Notes: generated by a model from the sequence alone, not told the origin. 64,000 nt of DNA from Streptomyces solicavernae (GCF_029968095.1 NZ_JASCIR010000001.1:248001-312000); one strand, 5' to 3'. Counted from the stretch's first letter, positions 1 to 8,395 are shown. Translations and numbers: made by a program.

Positions 1-1
1 A

Positions 2-82
2 CTCGCCGAGGAGCCGGCGTGGAAAACGTCCTTGACCCTGCACGGGCTCCAGGGGCTTCGAGTCGACCTGACGCCTGCCTAA
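2..82 (+). CDS. C-terminal end of an unidentified protein (partial)
   Basis: An open frame enters from the left edge and ends at TAA (80-82). It encodes 26 residues finishing LTLHGLQGLRVDLTPA, which reads like an ordinary folded C-terminus. The stop lies two bases before a GTG that opens the reading frame of the MFS gene, so the two could be coupled. The fragment is too short to assign a family; it could also be a chance open frame. Confidence 0.3.
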   Translation, partial: LAEEPAWKTSLTLHGLQGLRVDLTPA

Positions 83-197
83 CGTGACGCGCCGGACCGC
101 GGCGCACGAAGTTAAGTCTGTTCGCCACACAGGAACGAGGCCAAGATTGAGTCCCACAGAGGTTAGTGAGCCCGGGCAGCAGGGCTCCGGCCCATTT

Positions 198-1376
198 ATG
201 AAGCCCCTTCTCCCTCTCGCCCTGGCGACCTTCGCGGTCGGCACCGACGCGTTCGTCATCGCCGGGCTGCTACCCGCCATTGCCTCCGATTTCGAGGTCA
301 GCATCGCGGCCGCCGGCCAGTTAGTCACGGCATTCGCCCTGACGTTCGCCATTGCCGCACCGATTCTTGGCTGGCTGCTGAGCTCGCTGGACCGTCGCAC
401 GGCGCTACAGGTGGCGCTGGTCGTGTTCACCGTGGGCAACGCGGTCACTGCGCTGAGTTCCGACTACACAGTGGCGCTGTTCTCCCGTGTCCTCACGGCT
501 GTCGGAGCGGCCACCATTACCGCCACGGCTTCCAGCGCCGCGGTGGCGGTCACGCCGGAGGAACGGCGCGGGCGTGCAATGGCGTTCGTCATTGGCGGAC
601 TCACCGTCTCGACAGCGCTGGGCATGCCGTTGGGCAACATGATCGGCAGCGTCGACTGGCGTCTGACGCTCTGGGCCGTGGCTGCTCTCGGTGTCGTCGC
701 GGCGATCGGTACCACGGTGGGGCTGCCCAGGATCACGCTGCCGCCGACGAGCCTCGGCGCACGCCTGGCGCCGCTCCGCAAGCCCGAGATGATCGTCACT
801 CTGCTGGCGACCCTGCTGGTGATGGGCGGGCACTACACGGTCTACACCTACATCGGAGCGGTCACAGCAGATGCCACTGCCGGGTCGTTCGCCCAGGCAC
901 TGACCCTAATCCTGTTGGCGTGGGGCATCGGCGCGGTCATCGGCAATGTGCTCGCCGGTTACCTCGTGGACAGCCTTCCCACGGTCCGCGTAGCGGTCAC
1001 GGCACTCGCTGCCGCGACGCTCCTGCTCGGCATCAGCCCCCTCGCGGTCAACAACCTGGCCGTCGTCATCGTCTGGGCCGGAATCTGGGGCATCACCGAC
1101 GGAGCCCCCTCGGTAATCCAGCAATACCGGCTGGTCAGCTTTGCTCCCGCCTCGGCTCCGGTCCTGTTCGGCCTCAACTCCTCCGCGGTCTTCCTGGGCG
1201 TAGCACTGGGCGGCGGGCTCGGCGGCATCGCGCAGGACTGGCTGCCGGTGACCTCGCTCGGCCTTCCCGCGGCTTTCCTCGCCCTGGTCGCCATCGTGCT
1301 CACCGTCGTCCACGCGAAGACGGCCAAGACGGCCAAGACAGAAGCCTCGCCGGAAGCCGTGCAGGCCGGCCGATGA
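198..1376 (+). CDS. MFS transporter, DHA1 family (drug efflux-like)
   Basis: Integral membrane proton-driven exporter of about 392 residues with roughly twelve hydrophobic segments. The first segment ([21 protein letters not shown]) is the typical TM1 of AraJ/Cmx-like DHA1 transporters, and RRGRAMAF lies in the loop-2/TM5 region. The ATG at 198 puts TM1 at the N-terminus as in relatives, but its ribosome site is weak. A TTG at 147 preceded by GGAACGAGG, or a GTG at 84, would add 17 or 38 residues. The tail carries a small KTAKTAKT repeat. The substrate cannot be read from sequence. It sits next to a prcB remnant, outside the conserved oriC block, so it may be acquired DNA. Confidence 0.8.
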   Translation: MKPLLPLALATFAVGTDAFVIAGLLPAIASDFEVSIAAAGQLVTAFALTFAIAAPILGWLLSSLDRRTALQVALVVFTVGNAVTALSSDYTVALFSRVLTAVGAATITATASSAAVAVTPEERRGRAMAFVIGGLTVSTALGMPLGNMIGSVDWRLTLWAVAALGVVAAIGTTVGLPRITLPPTSLGARLAPLRKPEMIVTLLATLLVMGGHYTVYTYIGAVTADATAGSFAQALTLILLAWGIGAVIGNVLAGYLVDSLPTVRVAVTALAAATLLLGISPLAVNNLAVVIVWAGIWGITDGAPSVIQQYRLVSFAPASAPVLFGLNSSAVFLGVALGGGLGGIAQDWLPVTSLGLPAAFLALVAIVLTVVHAKTAKTAKTEASPEAVQAGR

Positions 1377-1487
1377 CACAACGCAAGGAGGCCGGTTGCG
1401 GGGCATCGGTCTTTTCGGCCTTCCCGTCATGAACAAACTCGCGATGTGCATGGCCGTGGCGGGGAATATGCGGCACGCAGGGCGCGC

Positions 1488-1996
1488 CACACGACCACCA
1501 TCGTCGCCGCGACGTTCGCGGGCGGTGTCCTGCTGGCCGGTGACCGCCGGGTCACGATGGGCAACGCCCTCGCGCACCGCGAGTACGAGAAGGTCTTCCC
1601 GCCTACGAGTGCTCCGCCGTCGGCATCGCCGGTACGGCTGGCCCCTCTTGGCGGGCTACGACCTGGACAAGAGGGTCGGGCGCATCTTCTCGTACGACGT
1701 CACGGGCGTCCGGACCGAGGAGAAGGGTTTCGCCGCCATCGGATCCGGATCGTTCTACGCCCGAGGCTCCCTGTAGAAGCGCTACCGGGACGGCATGGAC
1801 GAGCGTGAGGTCGTCACAACGGCCGTGCAGGCGCTGTACGACGACTCGGCCACCGGCGGTCCCGATCTGACCCGCCGCCTGTCACCGAGGACGGCTACCG
1901 GCGGGTCCCCGACAGCGAGGTCGCCGAATTCGCGCCGGCCGTGGTGGACCGGCGCCACGAGGCACCCAACGGCCGGCAGACACCGGTTCGCGTCAT
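1488..1996 (+). pseudogene. prcB: Decayed 20S proteasome beta-subunit gene (prcB remnant)
   Basis: Three frames together recreate an actinobacterial PrcB. From 1488 the frame reads [20 protein letters not shown], the mature N-terminus with its catalytic Thr and the conserved GDRR(V/A)TMGN. A second frame carries [14 protein letters not shown] third resumes at [21 protein letters not shown], ending RGSL, then an in-frame TAG (1774-1776), then [21 protein letters not shown] further shift near 1880 gives VTEDGYRRVPDSEVAEF. About 45 residues are missing between GTAG and LLAGY. The propeptide and start are absent. Frameshifts, a nonsense codon and an internal deletion make this non-functional. The working proteasome operon would be elsewhere. 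Confidence 0.8.
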
Positions 1997-2157
1997 GGCA
2001 ACGGGACGCCCCCTGGCGTGAGGGCTGTCTGGTCAGCCTCTCAGCGTTCTCCTTGGGACCTCAGGGCAACACTGGGGGAGGCAGGACCCACGCAAACCCC
2101 CTAAAAATCGGGATCTACGAGATGCCCGTCAACACCACCTGTTGATACGTCAACACG

Positions 2158-2204
2158 AAAAAAGCCCCTCCAGACCACGTTTCCACAGGTCAGAGGGGCT
2201 TTTT
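2158..2204 (-). terminator. Rho-independent terminator after tRNA-Ala
   Basis: AAAAAGCCCCTC and GAGGGGCTTTTT form a perfect 12-bp inverted repeat around a 22-nt loop, with T-runs on both sides. It lies five bases past the 3' end of the leftward tRNA-Ala. The symmetry means it could also stop rightward transcription from the MFS/prcB side. Confidence 0.85.
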
Positions 2205-2208
2205 GGAG

Positions 2209-2281
2209 TGGAGCCTAGGGGAGTCGAACCCCTGACATCTGCCATGCAAAGACAGCGCTCTACCAACTGAGCTAAGGCCCC
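2209..2281 (-). tRNA. tRNA-Ala (anticodon TGC)
   Basis: On the minus strand a 73-nt cloverleaf starts GGGGCCTTAGCTCAGTTGG and ends GGTTCGACTCCCCTAGGCTCCA. The acceptor stem pairs 5'-GGGGCCT with AGGCTCC (one G-U), the anticodon loop is CTTTGCATG with TGC, and the T-loop is GGTTCGACTCC. CCA is not encoded beyond the discriminator A. The 3' end faces the MFS/prcB remnant, the side where tRNA-targeting elements integrate. Confidence 0.95.
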
Positions 2282-2439
2282 GGGAACGGCTGATCGACCG
2301 GAAGAACCCCGGTCGGCCGGTCGCCGCAGACCAGAGTACCGGGTCTTCCCCCGAGTCTCACAAAAAGATTGGGGGTCCCGGTGAACGACCACGCTCCGTA
2401 AGATGCTCGGCGAGGTTCGCAGCAGCGAAGGGGAGACGC

Positions 2440-2988
2440 ATGGACACCGCACAGCAGGAAGCCACCGCAAGAGCCCGGGAGCTGCAGCGCAGCTGGTACG
2501 GAGAGCCGCTGGGGGCGCTCTTCCGGCGGCTCATCGACGATCTGGGGCTCAACCAGGCCCGGCTCGCCGCGGTGCTCGGGCTCTCGGCTCCGATGCTCTC
2601 CCAGCTGATGAGCGGTCAGCGAGCCAAGATCGGCAATCCGGCGGTGGTCCAACGGGTGCAGCACCTGCAGGAGTTGGCAGGACAGGTGGCCGGCGGCAGT
2701 GTCAGCGCCGCCGAGGCAGCCGAGCGGATGGAGGAGATCAAGAAGTCGCAGGGCGGCTCGGTCCTCACCAACGCCGGTCAGACGGCGATCAGTTCGGGCG
2801 CGCCGACGGTCAAGCGGGTGGTCCGGGAGATCCAGTCGCTGCTGCGTTCCGTCTCGGCCGCCGGCGACATCATCGAGGCCTCGAAGGCCCTCGCCCCGAC
2901 CCACCCAGAACTGGCAGAGTTCCTCAAGGTCTACGGCGCCGGCCGCACCTCGGAAGCCGTCGCCCACTACGAGGCCCATCAGAGCTGA
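2440..2988 (+). CDS. XRE-like helix-turn-helix DNA-binding protein
   Basis: A 182-residue cytoplasmic protein. Residues about 30-65 (LIDDLGLNQARLAAVLGLSA then PMLSQLMSGQRAKIGNP) form a Cro/CI-type HTH. The rest is helical and polar: a linker with AAEAAERMEEIKKS, then a conserved C-terminal block ending KVYGAGRTSEAVAHYEAHQS. The start ATG follows AAGGGGAGA at good spacing. The gene lies 114 bp upstream of the Ser/Thr kinase, on the same strand, so the two are probably co-transcribed and the protein may be a kinase partner or substrate; that is inference. In other Streptomyces the pair also lies near this tRNA. Confidence 0.8.
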   Translation: MDTAQQEATARARELQRSWYGEPLGALFRRLIDDLGLNQARLAAVLGLSAPMLSQLMSGQRAKIGNPAVVQRVQHLQELAGQVAGGSVSAAEAAERMEEIKKSQGGSVLTNAGQTAISSGAPTVKRVVREIQSLLRSVSAAGDIIEASKALAPTHPELAEFLKVYGAGRTSEAVAHYEAHQS

Positions 2989-3040
2989 CCGGGACGCTGC
3001 TCCTGCTGAACGGTTTCAGCACCGTCGGTCCAGGGTGCCC

Positions 3041-3085
3041 GGTCCAGGACGAAGGGGTTCAGGACGAAGGGGTTCAGGACGAAGG
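3041..3085 (+). repeat. Three 15-bp tandem repeats before the kinase gene
   Basis: Units GGTCCAGGACGAAGG, GGTTCAGGACGAAGG and GGTTCAGGACGAAGG sit head to tail in the HTH-kinase spacer, ending about 17 bp before the kinase ATG. Each unit contains an AGGACGAAGG purine stretch, so the array may affect ribosome loading. Confidence 0.9.
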
Positions 3086-3102
3086 GGGAGTGCAGCAGGG
3101 CC

Positions 3103-4818
3103 ATGGGTGAGGTCTTCGCCGGCCGGTACGAACTGGTCGACCCGATCGGCCGCGGTGGCGCGGGGGCCGTGTGGCGCGCCTTCGACCACCGCAGGCGCCG
3201 CTATGTCGCCGCCAAGGTCCTGCAGCAGAGCGATGCGCACACCCTGCTCCGCTTCGTCCGCGAGCAGGCCCTGCGCATCGACCACCCGCACGTCCTGGCC
3301 CCGGCCAGCTGGGCGGCCGACGATGACAAGGTCCTGTTCACCATGGACCTGGTCAAGGGCGGCTCCCTGGCCCATGTGATCGGGGATTACGGGCCGTTGG
3401 CGCCCGCGTTCGTGTGCGTCCTCCTCGACCAGCTGCTCGCCGGGCTCACCGCGGTGCACGAGGAAGGGGTCGTGCACCGCGACATCAAGCCGGCCAACAT
3501 CCTCCTGGAGGCCACCGGCACCGGCCGCCCGCACCTGCGCCTGTCGGACTTCGGCATCGCCATGCGCAAGGGCGAGCCCCGGCTCACCGAGGCCGACTAC
3601 GTGGTGGGGACGCCCGGCTACTTCGCGCCCGAGCAGATGCTGGGCGAGGAGCCCGACTTCCCCGGCGATCTCTTCGCGGTGGGCCTCGTGGGGCTTTACC
3701 TCCTTGAGGGCGCCAAGCCGGACTCCAAGGCGCTGATCCAGCACTTCGCCGCGCACGGCACCCCGGACGCCCCGCAGGGCGTACCGGAACCGCTGTGGCA
3801 GGTCCTCGCCACGCTGCTGCAGCCGGACCCGGACGCCCGGTTCCGTACGGCGGCGGGTGCGCGCAAGGCGCTGCTCGCGGCGGCCGGGCTGCTGCCCGCG
3901 CCGGGTCCCGACGACGAGATCGTCGAGGTCTTCGACCAACTCGGGCCGCTGCCCCCGGGGTTCGGCCCCGCGGGCCCGATCGCACGCCCACCTGTCCTCG
4001 AACGGCCGCCTGTGCCGGAACGCCCGCCTGTGCCGGAACGCCCGCCTGTGCCGGAACGGCCGCCTGTCCCCGAACGTCTGGCTGTCCCCGAAGGTCTGGG
4101 CGGCATGGAACGTCCGGCGGTCCCGGAACGTCTGGGGGGCACGGAACGCCCCGCTGTCGCCGAACGCCCCGCTGTCGCCGAACGCCCCGCTGTCGCCGAA
4201 CGCCCGGCGGTCGACGAACACCCGGCGGTCACCGGACACCCCACCGCCACCGATCGTCCCGCCGCCACCGATCACCCCGCCGCCCCGGCCCCGCCGCCCC
4301 CGCCGCAGGTCCCTCCCGCCCCGCGCTCGGCAGCCGTACCCCCGGCGCCGGCCGAGGACTTCCGTCTGGCGCCGCCGGACGGTACGCCGACTGCGCCGGC
4401 ACAGGGCGGGGCGGCCCCGGCCCCAGGTCCCGTACCGCCGGCCCCGCTCGCCCCGCCCCAGCCGGCGACGCCGCCCACGCCGCTGCCGGTCCGGCCGCCG
4501 GAGCCGCAGGACGACACCGGCCGGCGGTCCGACGCCGACGGGCACACGTACCCGCTCACCCGCTCGTACCCGGCACAGCCCACCCCGGCCACCCAACGGC
4601 CGACACCCACACCCACACCCACACCCCCGACCGTGCCCGCGGCCACGCCCACGCCCGCGCCCGTCGCAGCCGCCGCCATGCCGCCCACCGCACCCGAGAG
4701 CCCGCCCCAGCACCGGCGCCGCCGCCCGGGTCCGCCCGCGAAGGTGGCCGTGCCGGTGCTGCTGTTCGCGCTGGTCAGTTACGCGGTGGGCATCTGGGCC
4801 CTGAGCCGGCTGACCTGA
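3103..4818 (+). CDS. Hanks-type serine/threonine protein kinase, membrane anchored
   Basis: 571 residues. The N-terminal catalytic domain (about 8-265) has the glycine loop GRGGAGAV (16-23), catalytic Lys in VAAKVL (38), HRDIKPAN (125-132; D127), DFG (149-151) and an APE motif (175-177), so it should be active. The following 280 residues are Pro-rich and disordered, with repeats such as PVPERPP and PAVAERPAVAER. One membrane segment (VAVPVLLFALVSYAVGIWAL) lies at the C-terminus with only a few residues beyond it. There are no PASTA domains, unlike PknB, so it is not an obvious peptidoglycan sensor. It signals from the inner face of the membrane. The ATG has a modest ribosome site. Confidence 0.9.
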   Translation: MGEVFAGRYELVDPIGRGGAGAVWRAFDHRRRRYVAAKVLQQSDAHTLLRFVREQALRIDHPHVLAPASWAADDDKVLFTMDLVKGGSLAHVIGDYGPLAPAFVCVLLDQLLAGLTAVHEEGVVHRDIKPANILLEATGTGRPHLRLSDFGIAMRKGEPRLTEADYVVGTPGYFAPEQMLGEEPDFPGDLFAVGLVGLYLLEGAKPDSKALIQHFAAHGTPDAPQGVPEPLWQVLATLLQPDPDARFRTAAGARKALLAAAGLLPAPGPDDEIVEVFDQLGPLPPGFGPAGPIARPPVLERPPVPERPPVPERPPVPERPPVPERLAVPEGLGGMERPAVPERLGGTERPAVAERPAVAERPAVAERPAVDEHPAVTGHPTATDRPAATDHPAAPAPPPPPQVPPAPRSAAVPPAPAEDFRLAPPDGTPTAPAQGGAAPAPGPVPPAPLAPPQPATPPTPLPVRPPEPQDDTGRRSDADGHTYPLTRSYPAQPTPATQRPTPTPTPTPPTVPAATPTPAPVAAAAMPPTAPESPPQHRRRRPGPPAKVAVPVLLFALVSYAVGIWALSRLT

Positions 4819-4844
4819 GCCGGCTGACCTGAACCGGCTGACCT
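4803..4844 (+). repeat. 14-bp tandem triplication spanning the kinase stop codon
   Basis: Unit GAGCCGGCTGACCT occurs at 4803-4816 and 4817-4830, and as GAACCGGCTGACCT at 4831-4844. The kinase TGA (4816-4818) straddles the first and second copies, so copies two and three are extragenic duplicates of the gene's 3' end. Confidence 0.9.
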
Positions 4845-4857
4845 GAACTGCCGGTGG

Positions 4858-6234
4858 CTACTTCGCCGCCCGTCGCGCGGCGATCCTGCGCGCGAGCAGG
4901 GTCCACAGCACCAGGACGAGTACCAGCCCGGTCCCCGTTCCGATTCCCGCCGTCGCCACCACCGTCAGCGCCCCGCGCCCCAGACCGAGGCCGAGGCCGG
5001 AGCCCGTCGCAGTGCCCCCGGACGAGCCGCCCGACCCGCCCACCGGCGCGTCCGTGCCGCCGTCGGAGACCTGGAAGAGGCCCGCGTCGCCCTCGTACGC
5101 GACGTCCGTCCTCGGCTTGCCGGTGACGCCGAGGCGCAGGGTCAGCGCGAGCCCGTCCGCGCCGTACTTCTCGCGCAGCTTCGGGTCGAGGCTCACCTTC
5201 ACGTAGTACGAGCCGGGGAACCGCATCTGCTTGGTCTCGGGGCGGGCCGCGTACCGGTTCTCGTACGCGACCGGCGCCAGGGCTTCCAGGTCGGTGGTGA
5301 CGGGGTCGCCGCGGTAGCTCTCGCCGGCCGAGGTCACCGTGGCCCTGGCCGGGTTGTGGACGCTCACGTTCAGCGCCCTGGGGACGCCGCCGAGCACTCC
5401 GCCCCCGCCGTCGGCCTGCGCGCCCTCCAACTCGGCCTGCGCGGACAGCTGTTGGCCCCAGTCCACCGGCACCCGGTAGAACCGCGTCTGACCGGGCCGG
5501 ATGCGGTCCCGCCAGACGCCGTGCCCGAGGAGCCGCGCGTCGTTGAACCCGGTGCCGCCCTCGGCCTCCTCGGGCGCCCCGGTGGGCGCGGGCGGCGCGA
5601 CCGGATCCCGGGCCTCCGCCGGCGCCTCGGTGGGCGGGGTGCCCGCGAGCGGCGGCTCGGCGGCCAGGCTCAGCTCCAGGCCCCAGTCGGTCCGCGCCGA
5701 GCCCTCGCCGCTGCCGCGCTGGACGACGACGTAGTACGTACCGGCCTCGCGGCAGCGCGTACCGCCGCCGTCGATCAGCCGCTCGGCGGTGGCGGCGAGC
5801 GGAGCCGCGTAGTCCGCCGCCCCGAACGAGGCCTTGTCGGAGCCGCAGGTGTTCCCCTCCCGGTCCTGCAGGGTCACTGCGAGCCGGTCCCCGTACGCCA
5901 CTTCGGAGCCGTACGGGGGGACGGCTACGGCGGACACGTACGTGCTGGAGGCCGCGTCGAGCTCCACGGCGTAGTACAGGGTCCGGCCCGGGCCGATGGA
6001 ACTGCGGTACGTCGCACCGGAGTTGAGGGCCTGTGCCCCGGCCCGGTCGGCGGCGCCCGCGACGCGCTCCGCGCCGGAGGCGAACTCGTACGGACGGGGA
6101 TCGGCCGCGGCGTACGCCTGCGACACCGACCCCAACACCGGCATGGGCACCGGCATGGGCAGCAGCACGGCCGCCCCGGTCACCGCCGCCGTCAGGCCCC
6201 GTGCCGCCCAGCGCCTGGTGCCGCGCCGCTCCAT
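4858..6234 (-). CDS. Secreted, C-terminally membrane-anchored protein of unknown function
   Basis: About 458 residues from ATG 6234, which follows GGAGGGGG; an upstream in-frame start at 6288 would add 18 residues ahead of the signal peptide. The N-terminus MERRGTRRWAARGL plus a hydrophobic stretch ending AYAAAD is an export signal. Two repeated modules follow, each opening with a PGRT/PGQT-type strand (IGPGRTLYYAVELD; RIRPGQTRFYRVPVDWG), with YYV strands, as in beta-sandwich domains. A Pro/Ala-rich linker separates them. A Gly-rich spacer leads to a membrane helix (TGLVLVLVLWTLLA) and a basic cytoplasmic tail. It converges with the kinase gene, whose C-terminus lies 40 bp away. The function is not known. 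Confidence 0.7.
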   Translation of the reverse strand: MERRGTRRWAARGLTAAVTGAAVLLPMPVPMPVLGSVSQAYAAADPRPYEFASGAERVAGAADRAGAQALNSGATYRSSIGPGRTLYYAVELDAASSTYVSAVAVPPYGSEVAYGDRLAVTLQDREGNTCGSDKASFGAADYAAPLAATAERLIDGGGTRCREAGTYYVVVQRGSGEGSARTDWGLELSLAAEPPLAGTPPTEAPAEARDPVAPPAPTGAPEEAEGGTGFNDARLLGHGVWRDRIRPGQTRFYRVPVDWGQQLSAQAELEGAQADGGGGVLGGVPRALNVSVHNPARATVTSAGESYRGDPVTTDLEALAPVAYENRYAARPETKQMRFPGSYYVKVSLDPKLREKYGADGLALTLRLGVTGKPRTDVAYEGDAGLFQVSDGGTDAPVGGSGGSSGGTATGSGLGLGLGRGALTVVATAGIGTGTGLVLVLVLWTLLARRIAARRAAK

Positions 6235-6476
6235 CCCGCCCCCTCCGTCATCCCGCCCCTCCGTCGTCGCCCGGCCGCACACCACCATCCTGCCCGGCGG
6301 ATCGCCGCACTGTCTGCGCCGGACCGGGATTCACCCGACCGTTTGCCATTGCAAGAAATTTCTTTACGCAGGCAAATCCCCTGGACGGCCTACCCCACCG
6401 CCCCGAACCCCGCCACCGCAACACAAAGCCCCGGTCGCCTGGGGCGACCGGGGCCTGTGAAGAGCGTAATCAGGAC

Positions 6477-6605
6477 TCACGAACCTGCGGGCACGGAGTC
6501 AGTCGCCTCCGTCCACAGATCCTGCTCGGCGCGATCCGCCTGGATCTGGCGGTACACGAGGAGCCCGCCGATGGCGGCCAGTGCGACCAGGAGAAGCTTC
6601 TTCAC
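6477..6605 (-). CDS. DLW-39 family small membrane protein
   Basis: A 42-residue protein beginning at GTG 6605, eight bases after an AGACGAGG ribosome site. It consists of a basic start and one membrane helix (KKLLLVALAAIGGLLVYRQI), then QADRAEQDLWTEATDSV, which contains the Asp-Leu-Trp motif that names the family. Members occur near gyrA in many actinobacteria, as here. The role is unknown. A longer in-frame reading from 6698 lacks family similarity and overlaps the candidate operator, so it was not chosen. Confidence 0.8.
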   Translation of the reverse strand: MKKLLLVALAAIGGLLVYRQIQADRAEQDLWTEATDSVPAGS

Positions 6606-6651
6606 CGCGCTACCTCGTCTTTCCTTGACGTAGGGGACCTCTGGCGCCCGA

Positions 6652-6679
6652 CTATACACACCGACCGATATCGATCGGT
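6652..6679 (-). promoter_or_regulatory. Candidate promoter with palindromic operator upstream of DLW-39 gene
   Basis: ACCGACCGAT/ATCGATCGGT (6660-6679) is a 20-bp palindrome with one mismatched pair. Read leftward, a -10-like TATAGT (6652-6657) lies beside it, so the palindrome occupies the spacer/-35 region, 47 bp upstream of the DLW-39 start codon. A binding protein here would block the promoter. The rest of the 300-bp interval up to 6909 shows only the divergent start of the next gene. Confidence 0.5.
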
Positions 6680-6909
6680 GACCTGCCGTCGGACTCAACT
6701 CCCGCCCCGCGTACAGCAGTAGACGCCCTCACGGTGCGCACCGAACCCCCCACGCATCGTGAGATTTCAGCCTTCTTGGCCGCTTTGCACCCATACGGGT
6801 GGTGTTCATCGGAAGATCCGCGCATCACGGATCGGCCTCCCGCACTTCTCGGAGCTCGTACACATCATGAGGAAAGTACGCAAATCCTCCGACCCGAAAG
6901 TGAGGGATC

Positions 6910-7293
6910 GTGGCTGCCAACAAGGTCACCCGCATCTGGTCCGTCGTCGTCGCCGCCCTGCTCGCCTTCTTCGCCTCGCTCGGCCTCATCACCACCGCCA
7001 CCGCCGCCCCGGCCGTACCGCAGCAGGGCGCCGCCGGCCACAGCAGCACCGAGACCCCGGCCAGGGCGCCGTACGTGGCACCCGCGCCACAGGCGAAGCC
7101 GTACGAACTCTCCCGGCCGCCCACGATGAAGCAGCGCATCCGCGCCGAGGCACACGGCACGTCCCCCAGCAGCCGCGGCCTGACCCTCGCCACGCCCCTG
7201 TCCGATGTGAACCAGGTAGACGCGACGACGGAAGCGGATGTGGTCACCCGGGAACGCGTACGGCCCGCCACCTCCGAGGAGCTGGCACTCTGA
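6910..7293 (+). CDS. Small secreted DUF6344-type protein
   Basis: 127 residues from GTG 6910, preceded by GAGGGATC. The N-terminus MAANKVTRIWSVVVAALLAF and FFASLGLITTATAAPA form a signal peptide or anchor with an Ala-rich cleavage site. The mature part is Pro/Ala-rich, then conserved-looking (KPYELSRPPTMKQRIRAEAH) and ends in an acidic tail. This arrangement matches the short Streptomyces proteins grouped as DUF6344. No enzymatic motif is visible. It is transcribed away from the DLW-39 gene. Confidence 0.65.
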   Translation: MAANKVTRIWSVVVAALLAFFASLGLITTATAAPAVPQQGAAGHSSTETPARAPYVAPAPQAKPYELSRPPTMKQRIRAEAHGTSPSSRGLTLATPLSDVNQVDATTEADVVTRERVRPATSEELAL

Positions 7294-7665
7294 TCCGCCG
7301 GCCGAAGCCAAGAGGTGACGCACCTCTCAACGCCCTTACGGACAAGCCCAGTTCCCGAACCACCCGAGCTTCCCGCAGCACGCAGTACGCAGTACGCACC
7401 ACCTCGACCAGTGACCGGCCCCGCTCCCCGCAGCGGAAGCCCCACAGGGGAAGCCCCGCGCCACCGGTCCGCCTGACGCACCCAGAAACCAGGCACACCA
7501 CAGCCACAGCCACACCCACAGACCAAGCCCGTCCCGGCCACAGCCTCCGGTGAACGGGCCGCCCGCATGCGCGCCGCCTCCCCCGTACGGGAACGGTGCG
7601 CTCAGCCATGTCCGGACCTCCGGACCTCCGGACCTCCGGCCCTCCGGACCACCCCGCCGCGAGCG
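7294..7665. other. Gene-free interval with CCGGACCT repeats
   Basis: Convergent interval between the DUF6344 and DUF6461 genes. Open frames here have unnatural composition. The only structure seen is a short tandem array of CCGGACCT units at 7612-7648. No clear terminator was found. Confidence 0.6.
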
Positions 7666-8214
7666 TCAGGCGTTCCCGATGATCGCCGTGGGCAGCTCCC
7701 CCTGCAGGACGGTTTCCTTCGGCAGCGTGAGCCCGAACCGCTCCCCAGCGATCGTGAGGGCCTTCCCGGCCGCCTCAAGCTCGGGGCTCTCCCCCTGCAC
7801 CTCCCTCGTGTACATGGAGAAGGTGCACAGGTGCTCACCGTCGCGCATGTACGTGAAGGACGGCGGGGGCAGCTTCGGGTTCTCCGCCTCGTAGTAGAGC
7901 TGGAACACCTCCGCGCCGCCGTCTGAGAGCCCGTCGGTGTATCCGGGGCCCATCTCCCCGGGCCAGGCTCCATGCGCCACAGCGAACGACAGCCCCCCGT
8001 CCGTCTGCCCGTACCGCACAGCGAAACTCTCACTGTCATCGGTCTCCAGGCGGTCCTCCAGGTCATCAGCCGTGAGTTGCCCCAGTGCTTCAACCTCATG
8101 ACCGTGCGCGAGCCGGGCCACCAGCTCCTCAGGGCCTATGCCTCGGGCCAGGGTCACGCAGTACCCGAACTCCGACAGGTCAGCACGGGCGATCCACGCA
8201 ATGCCCTCACTCAT
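7666..8214 (-). CDS. DUF6461 domain protein
   Basis: 182 residues, soluble. It starts MSEGIAWIARADLSEFGYCV and contains ARGIGPEELVARL, then an Asp-rich block and GPGYTDGLSDGGAEVFQLYYEAENP, which resembles the DUF6461 family common in Streptomyces. Such proteins often occur as scattered paralogues and have no known activity. Its 3' side is a convergent gene-poor interval and its 5' side is the tRNA-Ile terminator, so it is probably a single-gene unit. The start ATG has only weak ribosome-site signal (GGGATCAAG). Confidence 0.65.
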   Translation of the reverse strand: MSEGIAWIARADLSEFGYCVTLARGIGPEELVARLAHGHEVEALGQLTADDLEDRLETDDSESFAVRYGQTDGGLSFAVAHGAWPGEMGPGYTDGLSDGGAEVFQLYYEAENPKLPPPSFTYMRDGEHLCTFSMYTREVQGESPELEAAGKALTIAGERFGLTLPKETVLQGELPTAIIGNA

Positions 8215-8270
8215 CTTGATCCCCCAACGGGAACGTCACCCCCACACCGCCCACGAACCCCGAAACGAAA

Positions 8271-8308
8271 AGAAGCCGCTTCCCACCAGGGGAAACGGCT
8301 TCTCTTCT
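8271..8308 (-). terminator. Terminator after tRNA-Ile
   Basis: AGAAGCCG...CGGCTTCT with an inner TTCCC/GGGAA forms a long hairpin 14 bases past the tRNA 3' end, flanked by A-rich sequence on the left, which reads as a T-rich tail for leftward transcripts. Confidence 0.8.
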
Positions 8309-8321
8309 TAGGCCTTGAAAG

Positions 8322-8395
8322 TGGGGCTAACAGGATTTGAACCTGTGGCCTCATCCTTATCAGGGATGCGCTCTAACCAACTGAGCTATAGCCCC
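8322..8395 (-). tRNA. tRNA-Ile (anticodon GAT)
   Basis: A 74-nt minus-strand cloverleaf begins GGGGCTATAGCTCAGTTGG and ends GGTTCAAATCCTGTTAGCCCCA. The anticodon loop CTGATAAG contains GAT, and the acceptor stem GGGGCTA/TAGCCCC is perfect. The tRNA-Ile/tRNA-Ala pair downstream of gyrA is a familiar actinobacterial arrangement. Confidence 0.95.

Noticed and set aside
2209-2281. tRNA-Ala as the proven attachment site of an integrated element
   Set aside because: No duplicate of the tRNA 3' end and no integrase were found to the left within the window, so only the possibility is noted.
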